Part shown: one piece after another, positions 18,901-27,496 of the stretch
How positions within the stretch are numbered: the stretch's first letter is position 1
Layout of the letters: every line of letters begins with the position of its first letter
NCBI GenBank assembly: GCA_900542055.1
Contig: UQMA01000004.1
Coordinates: forward strand, 1-64,000
Length of the DNA: 64,000 nucleotides
Reading direction: 5' to 3'
Source: an uncultured Azospirillum sp.
GTDB lineage: Bacteria > Pseudomonadota > Alphaproteobacteria > RF32 > CAG-239
Program-made: the position numbers and the translations under genes
The notes under the pieces: generated by a model
Seen by the model: the letters and a program-made list of their open reading frames with translations, nothing else
Databases searched by the model: none
What the model was told of the DNA's origin: nothing

Positions 18901-20912
18901 AAAGTGAAAAAGGCTATAGCCTTACTTATGAAGGCAAAGCAAAAGCCGATAAAGATATTTACAAATCAATGCTCAAAACTATTACCCGTGAGGACGATGG
19001 AAGTTACAGTGCGGCCAACGGACATATTCACGGTCAAGATTACAGCACAATCAGAGGAAGGGTCGAAGCTGCGGCAAAATCAGTTACGATTGAGCATGAA
19101 ATATACAAAGATGTTCAAAATTCAGGAACGCAGCTTACAGAGGCAGAAAAATCGTTTATCAAGACGCATGAAGCCAATATGGATAAGTTAGGACTGCAAA
19201 ACGAACAACAAACCGACAATTCGGCAAAAGCGGGAAATACAACCGAACTTGAAAGCAAAGGTTTGAATAATGCCGAAAATAAAACCGTTGAAAATAATGA
19301 TACTGAGCAAGATAAAAATATTACGCAAGAACAATCTGTTTCCGAAAATCCTTCTCAAGATCACGCGCAAAATAACGAAAAAGAAAATCAACCTGTTGCT
19401 GCCGAAAAAAATAAAGATGATGTTGAAAAACAAGCGGAAACTCCCGTTCAAGAGCCCGTTTCCAACGAAACTAAAGGCGAAGTTCACAATGGCTTTGTTA
19501 ATGCAAAATATACTATTGTAGGCAAAGCGGATAATTCGGGCTATTCGCTTAAATATGAAGGAAGCACCAGAATCAATTGGAAGGTTCATCGCGCTTTGCT
19601 TAATGGCATTACTCAAGACAAAGACGGATCTTATACAACGGCGAACGGGGCTATCCGCAGTAGAAACTATAATATTGTCGTTCATAAAGTGCAAAGTGTA
19701 TGTCAGGATGCCAGTATTAAAAACGGGATTTATACAGATCTAAAAAATTCTGGACGGGAGCTGACCGATGCGGAAAAAATGTTTCTTAGAGATCATGAAA
19801 GAGAAATGAAAAAATATGGTATCAAAATGAGTGATTTATCCGCACCAAGCAAGTCAAACTCTGAAACCGTCAATACTCCTTCACGCAATGAAACACATAC
19901 AGTTGAAGCTAAAGAACCAGTTGAAAAGACTTCGACCCAAACTCATGAAACTGTTAAAGAAAGTACAACTTCTGATAATAGCGACAGAGTTGCTGTTCCT
20001 ACTGTGGAAAACGATGGTTATATGACCACTTCTTCCGGACTTTCTTTCAAGATTGAAGGCAATGGTGACATTGTTTACAAAACTGTAATGAGCGCCGAAC
20101 AAACGGCAAAAGCTGATGCTGAGGTTTATAAAGCTTTGTTTGCAAAAATGAATGCAACTCACGAAGCCGGTGTCGGAGAGTTGGCATTTATGAGTGATTA
20201 TGCTAAAGAACATAATCTCAGTTTTGGCGGCAGCGCTCAATTGGCTGAAAATCAGGCGGCAAGTCATAGCAGTATGTCTGAAGCAAAGACTGCTGAAACT
20301 GAAACTCCTAAAAAAACAACGCCTCAATATTCTGCTTCACGCAGCAGAGTTAATGATGATGTTTATGGCCATTCAGGAAAAGGCAAAACAGAGTTTTCTA
20401 ATGGAGAAGGAGCGCACACTGAAACGGCTCAGTCTCAGCAAAATGCGGCTGAAATTGACACTCAGCACCGTATTAGCCAGTACCGAGGTATAAAAGGACA
20501 TTATACTTTTATCAGCCATGGAGCGGGAGAGCCGGAAGTCGATACTCAATATTTGAGAAATGTTCCGATAAATAATACGCTTCGTTCTCACCTCAGAGCA
20601 ACTCATGAATGGAATGCCAATGCTAGCAGAACATCCTATTTGGGAGGATTTATTCAAGGCAATACAGATGATGCCGATGCCAAATTGCATAATTTCTGCA
20701 AAAACCTTGAAGGCAGCGATGTTGTTTACCGAGATATGCAGAAGCGCATTTCAAAGGGATATGAGCCGACGCAGGTTGAACAACGCTGGATGAAAGGATT
20801 CGAAAAAGATATCCGTACGTTGGGACTTGATTATGTAGGCGGAGAATTGACACCGGTTAAAAATCCGCTGACATTATTTCAACAAAGAAACAATGCCGGC
20901 TGCGGTCGATAA
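15951..20912 (+). CDS. Giant 1653-residue protein of unknown function with hydrophobic segments and four C-terminal repeats
   Basis: I recognise no family. Layout by residue: 1-440, acidic, mostly helical, no signal peptide; about 445-700, a region with hydrophobic, Ala/Gly-rich segments (near 446-470, 510-535, 577-600, 676-695) separated by Lys-rich loops, suggesting membrane insertion or a helical hairpin bundle; about 700-960, acidic then Gln/Pro/Glu-rich low complexity; about 965-1632, four copies of a repeat separated by Glu/Lys/Asn-rich disordered linkers. Repeats 1 and 2 (about 967-1083, 1176-1295) align clearly, e.g. GYSLTYEG versus GYSLKYEG and LTEAEKSFIKTHE versus LTDAEKMFLRDHE; 3 and 4 are weaker. 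Its own strong promoter precedes it and a strong terminator follows, so it is a monocistronic unit. Linkers resemble those in the 53434 and 54938 proteins. Confidence 0.8.
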   Translation: MAEIDNEIEELLKTLSGDLEGVSGLVDKLSQLSNYGIDGPLVMQVDEAIKRIQNFAEQKLESFEIEGLTPEGAEKYQQYLYISNSKEDVDEQTQERNTKINGEIAPLVAQYEEDTNSGNIDENEDIVANAEAWDKETADIQPIEEITHEDGVKRQQVTNDFESFGGFFSSLDEKTAKEVAELARLESIQDLAQKAPTEDKEANKKAYIEKTSEVLDQTGVQLWQEYQKQLYVKEHPELQGDYDFAADEQLEPKVDNPAEYIEAMPEDKIKEADKRIENGEELSITEMAQMCKGRPLLNKPARQELMSVIERAGKAEKIEGDELVALQFLLNETKRVPEYNKLADKEHVSSAQKHLDAFRSRLSAVRNYQDKINTQAVTFDHNTFSDKEVLKSAWTNVSCTRGAALVQKAEHMSLMTKAKGIWEKVKVWDKKQTEKHPKLYPLAKTMVLNTTVSVTTGIAGMTALSGYRLYKQVKNNYNDYKQKAEKAKAEGKEFPKNYRSYFFSKENKEAAVAMGTTALLSAVSVGFGAASVAEHGLSSVTGLAGRLAEGHASAGGSMLSGFVERVKNFDWKNAAISARTASATAISVASGIVAGEFAAQKQRQFEKQLDTMLQQYGAELPTDKKTLKLRSSDPQAYILEVLNQNKLNLKQDKITELNDIAKNVVIKRKEKNFKRWGTLGGSAMGLAFAGFFGAKQDLESQQAQTSQETALNTDTGLRAGASEQAGAYFNENDGNVTLGEKINENDSILNTKIYEQKDSFMQWKEEQANLTGGENSDSHMFEQTAAADGIDINNLSSEQQHDLDMLFKRYPRAASLILEGNADPAVGDTPSNGVLTSAKLQSMYESGQIDEAKLKDMVKFAGEHFDARGNFTGPDAEALNAEAKAWSNAHAHSNSEQHHSTSTRHSNGGTRLEDVEKPQTSNEPQGNSETPAADEPVEEQKTPENSAENSEQQQETPVAAANEPVQGEITKKGINLKYTIEGDESEKGYSLTYEGKAKADKDIYKSMLKTITREDDGSYSAANGHIHGQDYSTIRGRVEAAAKSVTIEHEIYKDVQNSGTQLTEAEKSFIKTHEANMDKLGLQNEQQTDNSAKAGNTTELESKGLNNAENKTVENNDTEQDKNITQEQSVSENPSQDHAQNNEKENQPVAAEKNKDDVEKQAETPVQEPVSNETKGEVHNGFVNAKYTIVGKADNSGYSLKYEGSTRINWKVHRALLNGITQDKDGSYTTANGAIRSRNYNIVVHKVQSVCQDASIKNGIYTDLKNSGRELTDAEKMFLRDHEREMKKYGIKMSDLSAPSKSNSETVNTPSRNETHTVEAKEPVEKTSTQTHETVKESTTSDNSDRVAVPTVENDGYMTTSSGLSFKIEGNGDIVYKTVMSAEQTAKADAEVYKALFAKMNATHEAGVGELAFMSDYAKEHNLSFGGSAQLAENQAASHSSMSEAKTAETETPKKTTPQYSASRSRVNDDVYGHSGKGKTEFSNGEGAHTETAQSQQNAAEIDTQHRISQYRGIKGHYTFISHGAGEPEVDTQYLRNVPINNTLRSHLRATHEWNANASRTSYLGGFIQGNTDDADAKLHNFCKNLEGSDVVYRDMQKRISKGYEPTQVEQRWMKGFEKDIRTLGLDYVGGELTPVKNPLTLFQQRNNAGCGR
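18850..20845 (+). repeat. Four diverged protein-domain repeats within the 1653-residue gene
   Basis: Copies at roughly 18850-19200, 19478-19836, 20026-20225 (short) and 20490-20845. Shared pattern: a hydrophobic strand ending G(Y)SLxYEG, a helix with IYK or VYK, then a C-terminal LTxAEKxFxxxHExxMxKxGL motif (copies 1, 2, 4). The third copy keeps only the first half and a VYKALF helix. Divergence at DNA level shows these are old domain duplications, not recent tandem repeats. Confidence 0.65.
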
Positions 20913-20929
20913 AAAAATGCTGTTTGAAG

Positions 20930-20962
20930 AAAAACTCCCGAAAATCGGGAGTTTTTCTTTTG
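20930..20962 (+). terminator. Rho-independent terminator after the 1653-residue gene
   Basis: A perfect 12-base stem (20930-20941 with 20945-20956) around a three-base loop, core CTCCCGA/TCGGGAG, ending in a T-rich run. It lies 18 bases after the stop codon. Confidence 0.9.
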
Positions 20963-20972
20963 TATAAAGCAT

Positions 20973-21060
20973 AAAAAACGCCTTGCCGTCATAAAGACAC
21001 AAGGCGCTGTTTTCTGCCGGTGAGCTGATTGGGGGTCAAGACTATAAATAGCAGAAAACT
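20973..21060 (-). ncRNA. Candidate small RNA on the minus strand, about 88 nt
   Basis: On the minus strand, TTGCTT (21095-21090) and TAAAAT (21072-21067) are 17 bases apart, predicting a start near 21060. The transcript would fold into a 9-base stem (GTTTTCTGC with GCAGAAAAC, 21059-21051 with 21017-21009) closing a loop that contains CCCCC, then an intrinsic terminator with stem CGCCTTG/CAAGGCG (21006-21000, 20985-20979) followed by six T. No minus-strand protein gene lies upstream, so the terminator is otherwise unexplained. No known RNA family recognised. Confidence 0.45.
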
Positions 21061-21175
21061 GATATAATTTTACATTAGTTTTATATATAAAGCAAGTGGC
21101 TAAATTTTTTTAGTGAAAAAATAATCCAAAGGTTTTATGTTCAGAGTGTTTTAATGATTGTTAAAATGAGGAAAA

Positions 21176-21955
21176 ATGAAAATAGGCGTCTTTGATTCGG
21201 GACTTGGCGGGCTGGTGATAACTAAAGCTTTTATCAATAAAATGCCGGAATACGATTATTTATATTATGGTGATTCGGCGCACTTGCCTTATGGAGATAA
21301 AACCTCCGGACAAATTTTAAGCTATACGCTGTCGGCCATGCGTTATATGATAGCTAATGACTGCAAAATTATTATTATTGCATGCAATACGGCCACTTCG
21401 ATAGCTCTTCGCTATATTCAGCAGCGTTTTATCCCTGAAGTTGCCCCCGATATTAAAGTTTTGGGAGTCGTGATTCCGACGGTTGAAGTTGCGGTTATGA
21501 AACAAGCTCAAAAAATCGGGGTGGTGGCGACATCGGCAACAGTGCGTTCACATATATATCAAACTGAATTGCATAAATTGAATCCTCAGCTCAATGTTTT
21601 GGAAATTGCCGCTCCAGAATTGGTTCCAGCAATTGAAAATAACAATTTTGCATATGCCGAAGAGTTTGTTCGTGAATATTCACGCTCATTCATTGATTTT
21701 GACAGTTTAATTCTCGGCTGCACGCATTATCCGTTGCTGAAAGATGTTTTCCGCCGCTATTTGCCGAGAACAGCTGTTATTTCGCAAGATGAGCTTATGG
21801 CTGAAAAATTACGAGATTATTTAAAAAGACATCCTGAAATAAACGAAAAACTAACTCAAAAAGGCGAAAAAAGTTTTAGGGTCAGTGCCTTAAATCAACA
21901 GGCCGAAAAAGTTGCGCAAATGCTTTTTTCGGGAATTTCATTGATAAAAGCCTAA
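21176..21955 (+). CDS. murI: Glutamate racemase
   Basis: A 259-residue MurI that makes D-glutamate for peptidoglycan. It begins MKIGVFDSGLGGL; the two catalytic cysteines are in IACNTATS (Cys70) and LGCTHYPLL. Ribosome-binding site GAGGAAA precedes the ATG. It stands alone, 70 bases before hslV. Confidence 0.95.
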   Translation: MKIGVFDSGLGGLVITKAFINKMPEYDYLYYGDSAHLPYGDKTSGQILSYTLSAMRYMIANDCKIIIIACNTATSIALRYIQQRFIPEVAPDIKVLGVVIPTVEVAVMKQAQKIGVVATSATVRSHIYQTELHKLNPQLNVLEIAAPELVPAIENNNFAYAEEFVREYSRSFIDFDSLILGCTHYPLLKDVFRRYLPRTAVISQDELMAEKLRDYLKRHPEINEKLTQKGEKSFRVSALNQQAEKVAQMLFSGISLIKA

Positions 21956-22025
21956 TATCTCACTTGCAAAGTCCGACTTTTTTTCTTACATAGTAAATAC
22001 ATTTAATTTTTGACAAGGATACCAA

Positions 22026-22559
22026 ATGACAACCATTTTATGCATACGCAAAGGTTCGGATGTTGTGATTGCCGGTGATGGACAGGCAACACTCGGAGAA
22101 ACGGTTATTTTTAAATCAAAATCGGTTAAAGTCCGCCGTATCGGCAACGGCAAAATCATTGCAGGATTTGCCGGCGCGGCTGCTGACGGCATTACGTTGA
22201 TTGAACGTTTGGAAGGTAAATTGGAAAAATATGCCTATCAGTTGAAACGGGCGGCTGTCGAATTGGCAAAAGATTGGCGAATGGATAAATATTTACGCCA
22301 GCTGCAAGCTTTTATGATTGTGGCTGATAAGGATGTATCGCTTGTTATTTCTGGAACCGGCGAAGTTATGGAGCCCGATGACGGAATTATAGGCATAGGC
22401 AGCGGCGGCAATTATGCGATGGCAGCGGCTAAAGCTTTATATGACATAGAGGGGTTGAGTCTGGAAGAAATAGCCCGCAAAGCAATGAATATTGCGGGAG
22501 ATATAGATGTTTACACCAACCATAATTTGATTATTGAAAAGGTATCTCAGCATGACTAG
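22026..22559 (+). CDS. hslV: HslV, proteolytic subunit of the HslUV (ClpYQ) protease
   Basis: A 177-residue N-terminal-nucleophile protease; after Met removal Thr1 of TTILCIRKG is the nucleophile, with the basic KSVKVRRI loop and the GSGGNYAMAAA motif as in other HslV proteins. It forms a double hexamer capped by HslU in the cytoplasm and degrades misfolded proteins. AAGGA precedes the ATG. It overlaps hslU by eight bases. I did not find a convincing heat-shock sigma32 site upstream. Confidence 0.95.
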   Translation: MTTILCIRKGSDVVIAGDGQATLGETVIFKSKSVKVRRIGNGKIIAGFAGAAADGITLIERLEGKLEKYAYQLKRAAVELAKDWRMDKYLRQLQAFMIVADKDVSLVISGTGEVMEPDDGIIGIGSGGNYAMAAAKALYDIEGLSLEEIARKAMNIAGDIDVYTNHNLIIEKVSQHD

Positions 22560-23868
22560 TACAAATTTCAGTCCGAGAGAAATAGTTTCGGAACTTGATA
22601 GATATATTATCGGCCAAAATGAGGCTAAAAAAGCAGTGGCTATCGCTTTGCGCAACCGTTGGCGCAGAATGCAGGTTGAAGAACATTTGCGGGATGAAAT
22701 TGTTCCGAAAAATATTTTGATGGTCGGACCGACAGGAGTGGGAAAAACCGAAATTTCACGCCGTTTGGCAAAATTGGCAAAGGCTCCTTTTATTAAAGTT
22801 GAAGCAACAAAATTTACCGAAATCGGCTATGTCGGCAGAGATGTGGAATCTATTATCCGTGATTTGTTGGATATTGCCATTGCACAAAACAAGACCAATA
22901 TGCGCAAAGCTGTTGAAGAAAAAGCTTCTTTGACGGCGGAAGAACGGATTCTCGAGGCGTTGGTCGGCGTGTCGGCCAGTGAAGATACAAAACAAAAATT
23001 TCGCCAAATGTTTCGCAGCGGCGAGCTTGATGAACGTGAAATTGAAATCAGTGTTGTAGATGTTCAATCAAATACTATGCCGACAATGGAAATTCCGGGA
23101 ATGCCTGGAGCGCAAATGGGAATGATAAGCCTTGGCGATATTCTCGGAAAATCTCTGGGAGATAAGTACAAAAACAAAAAAATGTCGGTTTCAGATGCAC
23201 GAAAAGTGGTTATGCAGGAAGAATGCGACAAGCTTATCGATGATGAAAAAATTATTTCATCAGCCATCAAAGCCGTTGAAAATGACGGAATAGTTTTTAT
23301 TGATGAAATCGATAAAATCAGCGGGCGCGATGATCGCCGCGGCGGCGATGTATCACGCGAAGGCGTTCAAAGAGATTTATTGCCATTGATTGAAGGAACG
23401 ACTGTGTCTACTAAACATGGCATGGTTAAAACCAATCATATTTTATTTATATGTTCAGGAGCTTTTCACCTTTCAAAACCATCTGATTTGCTGCCTGAAC
23501 TGCAAGGTCGATTGCCAATCAGAGTTGAATTGCAAGCTTTAACGCATAATGATTTTGTTCGTATTTTAACAGAACCGGAAGCAAATTTAATCGATCAATA
23601 TAAAGCTTTGTTGAAAACAGAAAATTTTGAACTTGAGTTTTTGCCGGAGGCCATAGACCGCATCGCCGATGTGGCTGTTCAAATTAATGAAAATGTTGAA
23701 AATATAGGCGCGCGCCGTTTGCATACGGTTTTAGAAATATTGCTTGAAGATATTAGTTTTACGGCTTCTGACCGTAGTGGCGATAAAGTTTTGATTACCC
23801 CGCAAATGGTAGATGAGCGTTTAGGCAAATATACAGCGGTCAGCGATTTATCGAAGTTTATTCTCTGA
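22552..23868 (+). CDS. hslU: HslU, AAA+ unfoldase of HslUV
   Basis: A 438-residue AAA+ ATPase with Walker A GPTGVGKTE, Walker B IVFIDEIDKI, the pore-loop motif GYVGRDVE and a C-terminal tail for HslV docking. ATG 22552 (MTSTNFSPREIV) is the family-typical start, inside the end of hslV; an in-frame ATG at 22534 is less likely. The stop overlaps hemW as TGATG. Confidence 0.95.
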   Translation: MTSTNFSPREIVSELDRYIIGQNEAKKAVAIALRNRWRRMQVEEHLRDEIVPKNILMVGPTGVGKTEISRRLAKLAKAPFIKVEATKFTEIGYVGRDVESIIRDLLDIAIAQNKTNMRKAVEEKASLTAEERILEALVGVSASEDTKQKFRQMFRSGELDEREIEISVVDVQSNTMPTMEIPGMPGAQMGMISLGDILGKSLGDKYKNKKMSVSDARKVVMQEECDKLIDDEKIISSAIKAVENDGIVFIDEIDKISGRDDRRGGDVSREGVQRDLLPLIEGTTVSTKHGMVKTNHILFICSGAFHLSKPSDLLPELQGRLPIRVELQALTHNDFVRILTEPEANLIDQYKALLKTENFELEFLPEAIDRIADVAVQINENVENIGARRLHTVLEILLEDISFTASDRSGDKVLITPQMVDERLGKYTAVSDLSKFIL

Positions 23869-24956
23869 TGGAACGTTTGGGCGTTTATATTCATTGGCCG
23901 TATTGCAAAAGCAAATGTCCTTATTGTGATTTTTTCAGCAAAGTCGACAAAAATATTGATGAGCAGCAGATTGTAAAATCTTATTTAGATGACTTGTCTT
24001 ACTATCGGAAAATGAATGACGGCTATCAAGTCGAAAGCATCTTTTTCGGCGGAGGAACGCCGTCATTGCTGAAACCTCAGTCGATAAGCTGCATAATTGA
24101 TAAAATAGTTGCTTTATGGCCTTGTTCCGAAAAAATCGAGATTTCTCTTGAAGCTAATCCGAACACAAATCATGGTACATTGTTTGCCGATTTGCGACAA
24201 GCCGGAATTAATAGACTGTCTTTAGGAGTTCAAGCTCTGAATTCGAAAGATTTGAAATTTCTTGGACGGACGCACAGCTTAGAGCAAGCATTGTCTTCCA
24301 TAGATTCAGTGCAGAAAAATTTTGATAATCATTCAATTGATATTATCTATGCTCGTCCGTTTCAAACTGTATTGGATTGGAAAAAAGAATTAAAATTTGC
24401 CTGTGATTTAGGATTAAAACATTTATCCTTGTACCAATTGACGATAGAAGAAAATACAGTTTTTGCCCGCCGAGGAATTATGCCTGCCAAAGAAGAAACA
24501 GCTTGCAAAATGTATGAGGTTTCGGAACAGATATTGGATGATAACGGCTATTCCCGTTATGAGGTTTCAAATTATGCGCGGCAAGGTTTTGAATGTAAGC
24601 ACAATTTGGGATATTGGCAGGGATATGATTATATCGGTATCGGAAACGGAGCTGTTGGCCGTGTTCATCAAGGAAAAAATTTACTGAATACTTTTTATCA
24701 TCGCCGATTCGAAATTATAACACCGAACGAAAGAGCTGAAGAGTTACTGATAATGGGGCTGCGCCTGCGTTCGGGAATTGAAAAAAAACATTTTGAAAAA
24801 CAGTGCGGAATAGATTTTCATTCTGCGGTAAATAAAATATTTTTTGAACAGTTTAAAAAAGAAGGGTTGCTTGTAGAAAATGATACTGACATCAAAGCAA
24901 CTTCAGCAGGCAATATGGTATTAAATTATATTATAGAACATTTATGCGGCTTATAA
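23868..24956 (+). CDS. hemW: HemW, radical-SAM haem chaperone (coproporphyrinogen-III-oxidase-like)
   Basis: A 362-residue radical SAM protein with the cluster motif CKSKCPYCDF, the GGGTPSLL glycine motif and a C-terminal HemW domain (NLGYWQGYDYIGIGNGAVG). HemW binds haem and inserts it into respiratory enzymes; early annotations call it HemN. HemN proper has an extra N-terminal cysteine pattern not seen here. It is translationally coupled to hslU. Confidence 0.9.
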   Translation: MERLGVYIHWPYCKSKCPYCDFFSKVDKNIDEQQIVKSYLDDLSYYRKMNDGYQVESIFFGGGTPSLLKPQSISCIIDKIVALWPCSEKIEISLEANPNTNHGTLFADLRQAGINRLSLGVQALNSKDLKFLGRTHSLEQALSSIDSVQKNFDNHSIDIIYARPFQTVLDWKKELKFACDLGLKHLSLYQLTIEENTVFARRGIMPAKEETACKMYEVSEQILDDNGYSRYEVSNYARQGFECKHNLGYWQGYDYIGIGNGAVGRVHQGKNLLNTFYHRRFEIITPNERAEELLIMGLRLRSGIEKKHFEKQCGIDFHSAVNKIFFEQFKKEGLLVENDTDIKATSAGNMVLNYIIEHLCGL

Positions 24957-25001
24957 AAAATTAACCTCTTTGTATTATGTTTCGTTACATGGGGGAAAAA
25001 T

Positions 25002-26291
25002 ATGTTAAAGCGCTGGTTAGACACTCTTAAAATTTATGCTGATTGCCGAATGTTAGTAATGATTGGCTTGGGTTTTTCAAGTGGATTTCCTCTGCTTTTG
25101 GTTTCAGGCACATTGTCGCTGTGGCTTAAGGATAGTGGTTTGAGCTATGCCTTAATAGGCGCATTTGCTCTGGTTAAAAGCCCATACAGTTTTAAATGGG
25201 CTTGGTCGCCTCTGATTGATCGTATACGGCTGCCTTTATTCAGTCGACTTGGTCGTCGTCGGGGATGGGCTTTGTTTACGCAAATTTGTTTGATGATTTC
25301 TTTGCTGTCGATGTCGCGTTTAACGCCATCGGTTGAAAATATGCATCTTATGGCTTTGGTTGCAATGTCGGTTGTGTTTTGCTCAGCATCTCAGGACATC
25401 GTAGTTGATTCTTTCCGTATTGACAGTTTTAATGATAAAGAACAAGGCGCCGGTTCAGCCGTATTTGTTTTGGGCTATCGTATAGGAATGATATTTTCCG
25501 GAGCTTTTGCTTTATTGCTTGCCGATTATATGAGCTGGAACAGAGTCTATATGATAATGTCTGTCGGAGCTGTTGTCGGTATGATTACCGTTATTTTTTC
25601 GCGGGAGCCTGAAAAAGATAGTTCTTATCATGAACCTTCAGCCGCAAGATTGCCTTTTTATCCGAGATTAAAACGCTTTTTAAAGCGTTCGATAGTTGCT
25701 CCTTTTATTGATTTTATGGGACACCGCGGGTGGGGATTAATATTAATTTTTATTTTGCTTTATCGGTTGAGTGATGATTATAAAGCGCCGATGGCCAATG
25801 TTTTTTATGACGACATGGGTTTTACAAAAGCTCAAATCGGATATGCTTCCAAAATATATGGTATGATAGCTACGATTATCGGAGGTTTGGTTGGCGGACT
25901 GATTGTCGGACGCAAAGGTTTGAAATACAGCCTGATGTTGGCGGGAATTCTGCAGGGGGTGACCAATCTTGTTTATGTTGCGCAAGCCATGATGGGCAAT
26001 AATATTTATATGCTGGGAGTTACGATTTGTGCCGATAATTTGGCCGGCGGAATGGCAACCACAGCTTTAGTCGCTTATTTGTCATCATTGTGCAGCGTGG
26101 CTTATACGGCAACGCAATATGCTTTATTATCATCATTAATGAGCCTGACACGTGATGTTTTATCTTCAAGCAGCGGATATGTTGCCGATGCTATGAGTTG
26201 GCCGGTTTTCTTTTTTAGTGTGGCTTTGTTGGTTCTTCCTGCATTGTTTCTGCTTTTTTATATGATAAAAAAAGACATTATCAGAGATTGA
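25002..26291 (+). CDS. ampG: AmpG-like MFS permease (muropeptide importer type)
   Basis: A 429-residue, about 12-helix major facilitator. The start GLGFSSGFPLLLVSGTLSLWLKD and the KWAWSPLIDR motif after helix 2 are typical of AmpG, which brings anhydro-muropeptides from the periplasm into the cytoplasm for recycling. Other AmpG-related carriers exist, so substrate is inferred. It follows hemW by 45 bases and has a GGGGGAA ribosome-binding site. Confidence 0.85.
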   Translation: MLKRWLDTLKIYADCRMLVMIGLGFSSGFPLLLVSGTLSLWLKDSGLSYALIGAFALVKSPYSFKWAWSPLIDRIRLPLFSRLGRRRGWALFTQICLMISLLSMSRLTPSVENMHLMALVAMSVVFCSASQDIVVDSFRIDSFNDKEQGAGSAVFVLGYRIGMIFSGAFALLLADYMSWNRVYMIMSVGAVVGMITVIFSREPEKDSSYHEPSAARLPFYPRLKRFLKRSIVAPFIDFMGHRGWGLILIFILLYRLSDDYKAPMANVFYDDMGFTKAQIGYASKIYGMIATIIGGLVGGLIVGRKGLKYSLMLAGILQGVTNLVYVAQAMMGNNIYMLGVTICADNLAGGMATTALVAYLSSLCSVAYTATQYALLSSLMSLTRDVLSSSSGYVADAMSWPVFFFSVALLVLPALFLLFYMIKKDIIRD

Positions 26292-26369
26292 ATAAAACGT
26301 TTATTTATATCTTGCCAAGCATGACTAATTAGGGCATGATGATATATTCAACAATAAACGGAAAAAGAT

Positions 26370-27494
26370 ATGTCGCTAAAATTTGATATTTTAAAAACCG
26401 TCGGCAAATCGCGCCGCGGACAACTTCATACAAAGCACGGAATTGTAAACACGCCTGCATTTATGCCGGTGGGGACTTGTGCAACCGTAAAAGCAATGAT
26501 GCCTGAATCCGTTGCTGCTACCGGAGCAGAAATTTTGCTTGGAAACACATATCATTTGATGTTGCGTCCGGGGGCGGATTTAGTCGAAAAAATGGGCGGT
26601 TTGCATAAATTTATGAATTGGAATAAACCTATTTTGACAGATTCCGGCGGCTTTCAGGTTATGAGTTTGAGCGGTTTGCGTAAAATCGGCGAAGATGGGG
26701 TGTCTTTTGCTTCGCACATTGACGGCAAACGCTACTTTTTATCACCGGAAGAATCTATTAAAATCCAGCATAAACTCGATTCCAATATTACTATGTGTTT
26801 TGACGAATGCGTTAAATTACCCGCACCGCACGATAAGGTGGCAAAGTCTATGGAAATGTCTATGAGATGGGCAAAAAGAAGCAAACAGGCTTTTGTTGAT
26901 CGTGACGGATATGGAATATTCGGAATTCAGCAAGGGGGAGATTATGAAGACTTGCGCCGTATTTCAGCACAAAAACTGTGTGAAATAGGTTTTGATGGCT
27001 ATGCTATCGGGGGGCTTGCCGTAGGAGAAGGGCAAGAAACCATGTTTAAAGTTTTGGATTATGCTCCGCAAACTTTGCCGGCAGATAAGCCTCGTTATTT
27101 GATGGGAGTCGGCCGGCCTGATGATATTGTCGGTGCGGTTTTACGCGGGGTTGATATGTTTGACTGTGTTATGCCGACGCGTTCTGGACGAACTTCTCAG
27201 GCTTTTACCCGTTTTGGCACAATAAATATCCGCAATGCGCGTCATAAAGAAGATCCTCGTCCTTTGGAAGAAGGGTGTGATTGTCCGCTTTGCACTGGTT
27301 ATTCCCGTGCGTATATTCACCATTTGCAAAAAGCTAATGAAGTTTTGGCGGTTATGCTTTTGACCTGGCACAATATACGTTATTATCAACGCTTAATGGC
27401 AGGGCTTCGTCAAGCTATTGAAAATGATAATTTAGATGATTTTACGGCTCGTTTTTATGCTGAGCAAAAACAAGGTGATATTGAGGAGTTATAA
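26370..27494 (+). CDS. tgt: tRNA-guanine transglycosylase (queuine tRNA-ribosyltransferase)
   Basis: A 374-residue Tgt that swaps guanine 34 for preQ1 in GUN-anticodon tRNAs. Active-site motifs: LTDSGGFQVMS, the nucleophile Asp in GVDMFDCVMPTRSGR, and the zinc site CDCPLC...YIHHL. Normal length. It leads into the LOG gene two bases downstream. No queA or preQ1 riboswitch lies nearby. Confidence 0.95.
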   Translation: MSLKFDILKTVGKSRRGQLHTKHGIVNTPAFMPVGTCATVKAMMPESVAATGAEILLGNTYHLMLRPGADLVEKMGGLHKFMNWNKPILTDSGGFQVMSLSGLRKIGEDGVSFASHIDGKRYFLSPEESIKIQHKLDSNITMCFDECVKLPAPHDKVAKSMEMSMRWAKRSKQAFVDRDGYGIFGIQQGGDYEDLRRISAQKLCEIGFDGYAIGGLAVGEGQETMFKVLDYAPQTLPADKPRYLMGVGRPDDIVGAVLRGVDMFDCVMPTRSGRTSQAFTRFGTINIRNARHKEDPRPLEEGCDCPLCTGYSRAYIHHLQKANEVLAVMLLTWHNIRYYQRLMAGLRQAIENDNLDDFTARFYAEQKQGDIEEL

Positions 27495-27496
27495 CG

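Noticed and set aside
18000..20700. Many open frames on the minus strand and alternate plus frames inside the 1653-residue gene
   Set aside because: They lie opposite low-complexity Glu/Lys/Asn coding sequence, lack ribosome-binding sites and give Phe/Ile-rich or Lys-rich nonsense; they are shadows.
21956..22025. Heat-shock sigma32 promoter upstream of hslVU
   Set aside because: No convincing CTTGAA / CCCCAT pair was found in the 70-base gap.
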